Below are positions 29,946 to 39,308 of a stretch of 64,000 nt of DNA, in pieces. The notes beneath the pieces are model-generated. The model ran no database searches and had not been told where the DNA came from. It saw only the letters and a list, made by a program, of their open reading frames with translations. Location: NCBI GenBank assembly GCA_030407315.1, contig JALQPE010001970.1, forward strand, positions 90,691 through 154,690, written 5' to 3'. How positions within the stretch are numbered: the stretch's first letter is position 1; each line of letters begins with the position of its first letter. This stretch comes from Asparagopsis taxiformis (taxonomy: Eukaryota; Rhodophyta; Florideophyceae; Bonnemaisoniales; Bonnemaisoniaceae). Position numbers and translations under genes: made by a program.

Positions 29946-31936
29946 AACAGCTTCAGCGCAGCACTCACCGCCCAGCTCCGAGCAGGTGTCGCACAATGTT
30001 TCGCTCATGTACTGTCATCTTTCTTCCAGCTCCCACCATTCATGTTCTTCCATATCCCTCTCCCATTGCTTCCATTCCCCCGACGCCACGTATGTATCCA
30101 CCAGCCGCCCATGCCACTTCTCCCTCCACCTTCTCTCTCACTCATCTTCACACTCATATCCAGCACCAAATCGTGCACCCCCCCACTCCCACAATCCCTT
30201 GGCCTCCTCACACACTTCGGATACCAGACTGTTTCGTGACAACATCGCCACTCCTGCTGCACACTGTCACACCCCACATCCGCTCAAACACATTCACCGG
30301 CACTATCATATGCTTCTGCACAATGCAACAGCGATCGAAACATGTCTCTCGCACTCAGTTCATCTGCCAGTTCTTCTGTCCTCTTTGTCGACTCCACCTC
30401 TCCTCCAGAAACGTGCACACTGTCTCCACTGCACTAGTCAGGCCGGGTGTCCACCTCCCCGTTCGGCACCGCCGAGTGTCGAGGCTTCGTCTTCAGTCGC
30501 CCCCAGTACACATGATGGCACTCTCGTCACACCGACCCAGCTTCCGGTCTATCGCCTGCCCTCACTCCAGAGCCAGCAACACTCAGAGCAAGCGCCAATC
30601 CAGCACACGTTTCGATAATGCAGCGCAGCAGGAGTGCTGGTTTTCAGCAGAGAGCGACGGGACATCGGAGGTATCGATTTTGGCATTGCGGCAGAATATG
30701 CCGAGCGCCTTTTCCGCGTCCAATTCCTCGGGATGAGTGGTACTGTGACGTCTGCAAGGTCATCGGCATATCACTGCTCCGTGTCGATGTCAGCATTCTC
30801 AACAAACCATTGTCATTGCATTGCACCACATGTAACATCACACACACCAACTTGTACACACTCGCATTCACATCCCAGACATCATCGAAGAGCAACAGGA
30901 AATGTTTGGTCACGAGATGCTTCATGAGTGGGTGACCATTTGTGCGGTGCGTGTGGGCTCGGAAGCGGCCAGTTCAGTGAAAACTTGTGAAAATTTGGGA
31001 GTGTGGATTTGACAAATGCTTGTAGTTGCGGACAAAGGAGGAGAGCGCGTAACGTCGTGACCAAGTTCAAAGAACCACACACCGTCATGGTATTTTCCAT
31101 GACAATCACTGTCATTGCCAAGAGCGCCACAGGATGGTGGTCTTGCCTGCGCCGCCCATACCGACAAGTGCGATAGAGTGTTGTCGATGAATCGTCGGAC
31201 AGAAGGGCGCGCCTTCACAGCATTCTCGGGGGTGGTGGAGGACGGTGACAGGTTCGAGTATGGGTCGCTGGATAGGTGGGACGTAATGGGATCTTTGACG
31301 AGGTGCACTGGGGGAGCAGAGTGTGAAGGGTTGAGCAGTGGAGTGGGGTCGGAGATGAATGTGGTGGCGGTGAGGACGTCGGGAGTGTTGACGAGACGGG
31401 CATGTGCGCAGACTGGTGCTGGTGTGGAGGATGAGGCGGGAGAGTGGTGGTCAGTTGAGGCGTTGGTTGAGGTGTGGGTTGGTTGTGTCGCTAGAAACAG
31501 GAGCACTGGAAGACGGTGGGGGTGGAGGTTGTGGGATTAGGAACGGAAGAGTTTGGTTCGGAGAAGGAATTGCCCATGGTGCGATATGATACGTGTGAGA
31601 GAACAGTGGAGAGAGGGGAGCGTAGTAGTGGAGACTAATGAACGAATGGAACGGTAAGAACGGAAGCAGCAGCGCGCAGAAGGTTTCGGTGATACAAGAG
31701 TAGAAGAGCGGCGGTGTGCGTAGAAGTGGACGAGAGAATGTGTTTGTCGTTGGGGTCAGTCCGAAGAGCGATGACGTTGAAGTCTTCAAGGCGAAGAGAT
31801 AAGGACGGAGGCAGTGCTACGGAAGATTTCAGCGATACGAGAGTAGAAGAGTCGGCAGGGCGCAGAGTTGCAGAGAGGTGTTTGTTGAGGGCAATGGTAG
31901 GCGATGGCGTTGGGGAGCGATGCGTTCAAGTCGGAC

Positions 31937-31992
31937 TGTTAGAATATAAGAATGTTTGCCTGCGCAGACACAACATCTGTATTCGTCTAACA
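31937..31992 (+). repeat. Very short LTR (56 bp) related to the miniature element
   Basis: It begins TGTTAGAATATAAG and ends GTATTCGTCTAACA, with matching inverted ends TGTTAGA/TCTAACA. Its last 38 bp align with the end of the 29519-29945 LTRs (ctgcgcag, cacaacat, gtctaaca). I find no second LTR for it in the window, so the element is truncated or was replaced by the DIRS-like element. Confidence 0.6.
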
Positions 31993-32007
31993 GGTTATGG
32001 GCCCAGC
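31993..32007 (+). other. Primer binding site, initiator-Met half-tRNA type
   Basis: ggttatgggcccagc follows the LTR directly. It is complementary to the anticodon stem-loop of eukaryotic initiator tRNA-Met (CTGGGCCCATAACC). The next bases (actccgctgc) stay complementary into the D-arm, apart from a short gap. Drosophila copia is known to use this half-tRNA primer. Confidence 0.7.
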
Positions 32008-32434
32008 ACTCCGCTGCACACTTCACACCATCCCGGGTTCAACTCCCGGACGACTACACACAACTTCCCTCCTCGTCCGGCCAAAATAGGCAGTTCTAAA
32101 TACCGTGAGTGTTGGATAATAGGTTTTCAAGGCACGCAGAAAGTATTTAACTTCGGAACGTCAAGCTTCGAAACGAATATTTGGCGGATGGAATGGTATT
32201 TCGGTACAGTATGCGCTCCGCATGAACAGATTGGATGTGACAAGAAATTGATCTATGCTAGCGGCTGTATAGCTCGGCCACCGAGCAGCGCCGGCGGTTC
32301 ACGCACTACCCCATCCTCCATCCGAGGCTTGCTCTACTCGTCAGATCGATACCATATGCCTTGAGAAGCGCAGCAACTTTCAGTGCCGGCGAAAGAACAC
32401 TATTTCGATCATTTCCGCCCCAGCAGTTAACGCA

Positions 32435-32908
32435 ATGGTACCTACGCCTGGTCAAGCCGGCCCTGCAAGATCTGGAGTAGCTCGAAGATACCCAAGGTTT
32501 ACTGAGGGAGTGGAAAGGCCTGCATCGAGGCAACGTTTGGATCCAGGAACTGCAGGACCCGGCGAAGCGTCTACCGGGGGAAACAGCGCTGGGAATCCAT
32601 CCCCAGTTCCTACATCTAACCCACCTCTACACTATTCGACCATAAGTACAACTGACGTATCACATTTTCTCAGCCTCACAAGTGAGCAGCTGACTAGTCT
32701 ATACCACACTGTACCGCCCTCGGTACAGCAGAAATTTCCCTTAAACATATCCAATCCACTTGAATCGATACTGAGAATCCGAGATGAATCTCGACAGCGG
32801 ACTAATCGCCAGAGATCCGATGCAGACCACGAGAGAGATTTTGAAAAGATAATGGAGATGACACCAATTGAACTCCAAAACCTCTCGAGAGTAACCCGGC
32901 ACATTTAG
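32435..32908 (+). CDS. First ORF of the DIRS-like element (gag-like, unknown)
   Basis: 157 residues. The N-terminus is rich in Pro, Gly and Arg. After it comes FLSLTSEQLTSLYHTVPPSV and a charged, probably helical stretch (RDESRQRTNRQRSDADHER). The position before RT fits the gag-like ORF1 of DIRS elements. No zinc knuckle is visible. The assignment rests on position only. Confidence 0.45.
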   Translation: MVPTPGQAGPARSGVARRYPRFTEGVERPASRQRLDPGTAGPGEASTGGNSAGNPSPVPTSNPPLHYSTISTTDVSHFLSLTSEQLTSLYHTVPPSVQQKFPLNISNPLESILRIRDESRQRTNRQRSDADHERDFEKIMEMTPIELQNLSRVTRHI

Positions 32909-32985
32909 AATCCCTAATTCATTCGGCGCGGCACGCTAGAGACAACCTTCCGATACTCACTGGGGGTAACTCCGAGCGCGCTGCA

Positions 32986-35639
32986 ATGGCAAACCTATCC
33001 ACCGCACTCGCTTGGAAGGTGAATGCAGTCAACGATTTATTAGTACTTCAGGAGGAAAAGTGTGATAATCTGCAGTCGAAGCTTGATAATAATAATCCGA
33101 CCTCGGTACACCCGACTTATGCTCCAACTATACTAATGGCACACTCCCTATTCGAATCGACGAAAACACGCCCTCCATTGGCGGGGTTCCACTCTCGGCG
33201 ACCCCTGCTCAGCAACTGGAAGGAATGGATTTTCAGGGGGGCGGAAGAGCGCTGTGCGGCTTCCGTCTCAGATCCCATTTTATCCAACGCATGGCACAAC
33301 ACCGGTGTCCTTGGCTGTCACCGAAATTCTAGGCCCGTCAATTCTGTACAATTTCATAAAGCACGGACAGATGGTGGAAACATACGTGCGCTCTCGTCCA
33401 TATTGGCAAAACCAACAACATCCAGAGCAAATCGAGCTCGAAGCATTGACGCATGCCAGAGCGATCCACCTCACGTTGATGCAGTACCCCTCACCCTCAG
33501 CAGCAATATTGGCTTGTCCATGGATGGAAGTCGTACTCCGCCGCCTTACACACTTCTAAAGGTAGATGAAACCCATGCCAAATATCCCCACCTGTCGCGA
33601 ACAACCATATGGGAAGGCTACAAACCAGCGCTAGAATCCCAGCGCGACGATGGTCTGATCGTACCAGTACTCGAAAATACGAGAATACAGCATATTGCAG
33701 CAGAAACACGAACGAATGCGGCAATGTTGCGGATGAATCCTGGCTCAAGAATGACAAGCGTACCTCAGGGACGACAAAGGAGAAGAATAATCGACGCAAT
33801 GGGGAGGAAAGGACAGCAGAGGACCTCAGACCAGAGGGGGGGCATCAGAACCGATGACGGAAGGTTCCTGGTCCGGACTTTCCCAATATATCGCCTATCT
33901 TCTACCCCGCCAGACGGTACCGCTATGCATGCAATGAAAGCACTAGACTTTTTGTACAATGGAAAGAAATCGCTAACTGCCACTGACGTCTCACGCAGAG
34001 AGATATCCCAGAGAGCTGCCAACTCGATAATCAGACGACTAACTGACCTACGTGACGAGGTCGGTGTGCACGTTTTCGATAGTCTAACCCTGAGCTCCCG
34101 AGCAATCCAACCACCTGCTTCTTGCCCTGGCGAAGATGCTGACTGGAGCATGGTGATGCAGCTAAAGGAAATCACCTCCCCTAATGCCGACTCGCGCGGA
34201 AAATTTACCCTCCTTGATACCAACCGCATCGATCTCCCGGAAGTACCTGTCACATCAGAGCCTGTATGGGTTGAAATGATGCCGGAAGAAATACAGCAGA
34301 AGTTTTCAGATCCCCATCTAAAGTTTTTCTACGATCCGATGATGGAAGCGTTGGATGCGTCGATAGAATCTCCAAGATCTCGAGTACACTCGCTCAAGGG
34401 CCACTACCCGCGAATTCTGGAAAAAGCCTATCGCGTAGGAGTAGTCGACTGGTCAGATCCGAAGACGGTGTCCATTGAATACTCGAAACTTGCCAAACGA
34501 CTAACTATGACGTCCTTCGCTGTTCGCAAAGACGAAAAGAAAGACAGGATGATTAGCTGGCCACGTTTCCAGAACATGATCCTTCCTGACCCCCTTACAC
34601 TGAGCTGCCAACACCAGATTTGTTCTCTACTATACGAATTGAGAAAGAAGCGAAGCTTGAAGGTTTTTACTTCGACATAAGCAACATGTTTCACAACATT
34701 AGGTTACCAAAAGCGCTGGCAAAACTCATGCCGCTGACCCCAGTGACAGCGAGTTCACTGAGCGAACGGACTATCGCTGGAATCGAAGCCAGTTTTGGCA
34801 GGTCAATACAACCTTCTGAAAAGATTCGCCCAATACAAGCGACACTGCCTATGGGATTCAAATGGGCAGTCTATATCGCCCACACTCTTGCTGCTCGATG
34901 CATGAAGCGTGCGTTCGACATAGTGCGATCTGCACCGGTCGCAAGCCAGCTTCCATCCGATTCAAGACTTGTTCAGTTGCATCGCAACGATAGACTACAA
35001 CATGTGAGAGCCGGAGACGTTCTGTTGCTCCACATCATCGATGACGTGAACCCAGTGTGTATCAACTGGAATCCAGACGTAACAATTCTCTTCAATCACG
35101 TGTGCTCAGAGGTATTCGAGGCGCACGGACTCCCTCGAAAAACAGGCAAGTCCTCCCCGCTGAATACAGTAGTGACTGACAAAATGCCGTTCATGGGCTG
35201 GTCATTCGACTTCACCAGACAAATACTCCGTCCGTTGCCGAAAAAATGCACGCGCAATTGCAGACGCCGGAGAGTCCTGGCCAGCAGACCGTATCGCCAG
35301 AAGCACTCAAATCTACTATCGGTCGTCTCATCTGGATCGCCCTCGGCGCCCGACCAATATTGTCATCACTTCTCCACGTCTTCCACGTCGCGAGAGAAAC
35401 TAAGCATCCTCAAACCATCTCTCGCTGCAGTGGCGAAGCGAGAGCTATTCACAATCACTCGCATTTTGCCCCTGTCACACATACGCCTGCAACGACCTAC
35501 TTGGGAAATTATAATCGCATTTGACGCGTCGAACACCGCCGGAGGTGTATGCTTCGCGACGCTACCTGTTCAAATGATAACTGTTTCGAGAAGTTTATGT
35601 ACGACAAGCCGGACGCAAGGTCAGCAAAAGAAGTGTTGA
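32986..35639 (+). pseudogene. DIRS-like reverse transcriptase ORF, frameshifted
   Basis: Two long frames, 32986-34680 and 34620-35639, together carry the RT. The first contains the RT lead-in (HSLKGHYPRILEKAYRVG, then SFAVRKDEKKDRMI) and probably earlier indels. The second contains FYFDISNMFHNIRLP (motif A), LPMGFKWAVYIAH (motif B), HIIDDVNPV (motif C, IDD) and LPRKTGKS (motif D). A frame break near 35240 precedes the RNase H start (IAFDASNTAGGVCFA, about 35513). Motif B differs from the LPFGLS..P form usual in DIRS RTs, so the lineage is divergent. Confidence 0.7.
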
Positions 35640-35643
35640 AATT

Positions 35644-35979
35644 AGCGCCCTTGTAAAAGTCTCTCGTGGGAAACCGCCTTCTGCCATAAATGGAGGCGGT
35701 CCGCATATTAACTCACTGGAGTGTAATGCAGCTGTTTTAGCTATCGAATGGGCCGTCTCACATCCAATCACAGGCCATCGGGTGATACTGCTTTCTGACT
35801 CATTAGTCACGATAGGTGCACTTCTGAAAGGCCGCTCGTCGTCCGTCGAGCTCGCACTACCATGCCGCCGATTTGCTGCAGTCGTTATGGCACACGACTT
35901 ACAGCCAATATTGATCCATATACCATCAGAACTAAATCCTGCTGACGGACCTTCCAGATTGCGAAACACATGGGAATAA
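35644..35979 (+). pseudogene. DIRS-like RNase H region
   Basis: The frame carries NSLECNAAVLAIEWAV, LLSDSLVTIGALLKGRSSS and HIPSELNPADGPSR. The E, D and terminal NPAD..SR pattern is typical of RNase H domains in DIRS-type elements. It is separated by a frame break from the first RNase H aspartate, which lies in the preceding frame. Confidence 0.7.
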
Positions 35980-36078
35980 CCCCAACGACGTCCCGGGCAC
36001 GCTCCTTCCATCAAACGTTTCCACACAGACCTCCCGCACAAAACGTCCCTAAGCATTACCTCGGATACAGAAGCAAGT

Positions 36079-37113
36079 ATGGATGGCCTACCTACAGAAA
36101 GCAAACAAAGTTGCAGAAATGCGCTCAAGAATATGCTGTTTCTGCAAACCAACAAATCTGTCCTCTTGAATCACCGTTTTCTCCAAAGCATCGCCACAAC
36201 AGCCCCCACTCTCTTCGATGACTACCCTTTAGTCCGGGACACGCTTAAACCCAGTAGTACACGCACCAAATATCTCTCTGCCTTCAACAGATTCGCAGAA
36301 AGCACACCTGAAATACCCACAGATCCATACGAGCTAGATCTGCTTCTTCGTGATTACATCCACGATCAAGCTTGGATAATCCGTCCGCAGGACGCAAACA
36401 GGATATGCTAAACCTGTTATCTCACCTTACCCTTGTGGCACCAGAGCTCTCAAGAATGTTACCCCGTTCCAGGAGAGCACTCAAAGGATGGAGCAAATTG
36501 ACGCCCTCCAAATCTGCGCTACCTATAACCCGACATGTTATGCTGGCTATATAGTACATTACCTTCGATGTATCAGGGAACCAGTCGTGGCGGCAGCACT
36601 CGCAACTGCTTGGGGAGGATATCTCAGGGCATCCGAAGTACTTAATCTCTCCTGGAATGATATTGCACTAAAGGGCGATACTCGCACTCGTCACCTTTCC
36701 GAGTGTATTGTCGGCTTGAACATCAAAGATGCCAAAACTGGTCCGCTTCAGTTTACATCTGTCCGAGATACTGCTGTTCAGGACATTCTCCACCGATATT
36801 CATTAGGGACTCAGAGCCTGGCAAAGCCTTTCCAATTACATACTCTAGATATTTGGGCAAACTGAAGGAAGCAGCACACTTTTTCGGCCTTCCGGAAGTC
36901 TCCACACCCCATTCAGCGCGGATTGGCGGCGCCCTACACGACTATTGCAACGGAATGGAAGCAGCTTCTATTGCCATTCATGGAAGGTGGGAAAGTCTAA
37001 AGTCCCTGCGACACTATTTGTCTAATGGAAGAGCCTTCATTCAAGCTATTCAGCTGACCATGAGCAACAAAATAATCTACGAATATGCGTCAGCTACCAC
37101 GGACCTCCTGTGA
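36079..37113 (+). pseudogene. DIRS-like tyrosine recombinase, frameshifted
   Basis: The N-terminal core-binding part (SSTRTKYLSAFNRFAES) lies in 36079-36411. The catalytic part is in 36488-37113: YLRASEVLNLSW holds the first Arg, PHSARIGGA is the H-x-x-R box, HGRWES gives the second His/Trp position, and SLRHYLS holds the nucleophilic Tyr. All key residues are visible, but they are spread over three frames. This enzyme would integrate a circular cDNA without target duplication. Confidence 0.8.
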
Positions 37114-37453
37114 ACGGATACAGCGTTCTTTTCCCAGGCTTTTGCAGGTCGATTACAAGCCGTTCAGCCCCAGAATTCCGCCCGAATCATGCCAATAACC
37201 CATTCCAGAACAGCACTTCAGTATCTTTCTTGATTATACTGTTCACAGTCCCGGAAAGGCCCGGAGTCGAGAAACTCACCCGCAACCGCCATTCACAGTG
37301 CAGAACATGGAAAGAATCATTTGCAGCGTTTCACTTACGACGAGTAGGAATATGGTTACTCCCTGCGCCCAAAAGCGTCCCCGAAGAAGAGATTGGAGGA
37401 TGGCTTGCAGATTGCGTAGGATCACCGCCATTCATTGAAACAACGAGAAATTT
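37110..37453 (+). pseudogene. 3' ORF of the DIRS-like element, cut by Copia B
   Basis: An open frame (VNGYSVLFPGFC, then EEEIGGWLADCVGSPPFIETTRN) has no ATG of its own and overlaps the recombinase stop. Removing Copia B and one target copy, the frame continues without a break into 43326-43404 (LFPSDSRYPLYCSQEV, ending CIED). The reading frame was therefore intact across the site at insertion. Function unknown. Confidence 0.5.
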
Positions 37454-38074
37454 TGTGTGCAATAGCTGATCGATCTAGATGTATTGCATGCGCAATAGCT
37501 GGTCGATCCAGATGTGCTGCAATCTGGATATTGGCTTACTGCTATCCAGACGAACAGATTGATGCAGCAGCAGCAAGTGATGGAGGCCAATGATTGGCCG
37601 AGCACATACAGTGGAAATAGCCATCACAGCGAAAGTGTATCGAATGATCGATATATGCTATTATATAGCAGCACTGCATTACGTAAGACTGTATTATTAA
37701 TTATGATACAGAGGCATCCTCATTGACGAAGACATGAATCTTCAGCTTGAGGATAGAGCAAAGTGATGTATTCCATGATGGAAGCATCACAGCTACAGGT
37801 TCACTCTGATAGAGAGCTTCCACTAGTACGATGACTAGGTTAGGGTTAGAGTGGAACCTGTTGTTTGTTGGCACTTTAGAAGTACCTACAGCGTGCGGCA
37901 TCTGTCTATAAATAGTGCGACAAGATGTCGTGCAAGGGGAGGAGAGGGCAAGCAAGAAGCAACGAGCAACCCAAGCATCTCCAGAAACCCGGCCTTTGTG
38001 GCTTCCTGTTATCGCCTCTAGTATTTCCCTCTATTCCTTGGGTGTCCATGTCGACAAAGCCATTTTATTCCACA
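37454..38074 (+). repeat. 5' LTR of Copia B
   Basis: 621 bp. The first 70 bp hold two imperfect copies of a unit of about 33 bp (tg[tc]gcaatagctg[ag]tcgatc[tc]agatgt), a likely U3 regulatory repeat. TATAAATA occurs late in the LTR (about 37908). Confidence 0.9.
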
Positions 38075-38087
38075 GTTATGGGCCCAG
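38075..38087 (+). other. Primer binding site of Copia B
   Basis: gttatgggcccag directly after the LTR is complementary to the anticodon arm of initiator tRNA-Met, the half-tRNA primer type known for copia. Confidence 0.7.
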
Positions 38088-38092
38088 GAGGC

Positions 38093-39308
38093 ATGGCCCC
38101 GAAGAAAGCGCTTGAGGAAATGAACGCAAAGCCCACTTCACTACAGGATCCACCCCGCTTCGTTCCGGTCAAGATCGCCAGAAAGGGCGAAGAGATGTCA
38201 ACTCCTGGATGGCCTATATCACCAGGCGAGCATCTGTTGGTGAGAAAAAGTCACTTGCAACCCAGGCAACGCTGTGTTACGAGCTGTACAATGCCTTGGA
38301 CGCAAGTTATCAGAGTGTAATCAATCATGCTAAAATCAACAAGTCAATTTCATTTGATGTTGAGCCGCACCAACAAGAAGAAACAGTGCTGAAGATTGTA
38401 TCGCTAATTGGCGCTGATACATCACTGAAATTATCGATCGAGCCCTGAATGCTTACAAGAATGTACATATGTGTATAAGATCCAACTCAGAACAGCCTTC
38501 CGAATTTGCAACTCGTTTTCGGGGGCTTGTTTCACAGTATATGTCACTTATTGGTATCAGTGTCACTGAGACAGAGTCACAGCTCATGGCAATGATAATG
38601 TTGCAGAATTCTCGTCTGCCATATGACACTCAAAACGCAGTGAAGTTATTACTTGTCACTCAAGTGCAGCAGAAAAGAGCTTCAAAGATAACTAAGGCAG
38701 TGAAGCTATCTGTGCATGATACAGAGAATCTCAAGAATTACGTACGAGACGCAAGTGACATATACGGCAAAGCAGACAGCATAGAAGTTCCAGGCAATAA
38801 TGGACAGAGTGAACAACGTAGGACGTTTTCTGAAGCAGATCTGTCTAGATTAATTGACATTGCGACAAACATGACGCATTTGTTGCAATGTGTCACTCGT
38901 GAAGGGGACTCTGGCCATGATATATACGTTGACGATGTATTTAACGCACTGCAGTCCTTGGATTCCGATCCATCGCATCAAAAACATCAAAGCACTTCAA
39001 AGAGGCCCAGTGGAGATGATTTTCATGCCGCCGTTCAAAAGGCGACAATGATGGCTATGCAAAATCAAAGAGAGTCCTCTATTGGAGCACTAACTATGCA
39101 ACCGCGACGTCAGTTGACGAAACTGGCAGAAAGAAAGATGAACAGTCGATGTCATCGCTGTAAGCGTAAAGGACATTGGAAGGGTGACGCAGAATGCCCC
39201 ATGACGAAGCGTCGTAAAATAAGCAATGTCTCCCCTAAAGACGGAGAGGCTGGTGAGGCCATTGAAAAGCCTGCGGAAAATGAAGACAGACTACATTTTC
39301 AGAAGTAG
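38093..39308 (+). pseudogene. Copia B gag, two indels
   Basis: The ATG at 38093 gives MAPKKALEEMNAKPTS. A 1-base change near 38200 moves the frame to SWMAYITRRASVGEKK, and another near 38430 moves it to ALNAYKNVHMCIRSNSEQ. The last 280 codons are open, with a zinc knuckle CHRCKRKGHWKGDAEC near 39150-39197. It ends at 39308, overlapping the pol frame by about 25 bases. In the intact element it forms the capsid and packages RNA. Confidence 0.75.

Larger units (their letters stand above)
20539..31577 (-). pseudogene. NB-ARC / WD40 / TIR gene (locus 3) split by two retroelements
   Basis: Read on the minus strand, it starts at 31577 with MGNSFSEPNSS, again a myristoylation-type MGN start, but a stop follows after 28 codons. 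A P-loop (GMGGAGKTT) remains near 31136-31162, kinase 2 (LLLFDDVWD) near 30880-30910 and HDLVLDM near 30170, in different frames, so there are several frameshifts. The APAF-like segment (HLLGAG, LLTDYRW) is broken by a 427-bp element at 29519-29945. WD40 remnants follow (SGSLDGTIRAWD near 28650). A Copia element (22193-28404) then splits a blade between YGGG and ENSGRDVS. The last part, 20539-22192, is an open 550-codon frame with the final blades and a complete TIR (YDVFISHAGPDKF, WTLKEL), ending at 20539. It is a dead gene, more diverged from loci 1 and 2 than those are from each other. Confidence 0.85.
31578..32434. other. Upstream flank of locus 3 with retroelement debris
   Basis: No gene recognised. 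It contains a short LTR and primer site (31937-32007) and a piece of the dispersed repeat family (ttttcaaggcacgcag at 32127). A minus-strand frame at 31451-31789 continues upstream of the locus-3 start and is probably 5' flank. Confidence 0.5.

Noticed and set aside
32000..32055. Possible tRNA gene or tRNA-derived SINE (a T-arm-like cgggttcaactcccg follows the primer site)
   Set aside because: Only a T-arm-like hairpin is present; no acceptor stem, A box or anticodon arm in the right order. A similar motif at 29635 (gagttcgatctcac) has a 6-base loop. Chance or a remnant is more likely.
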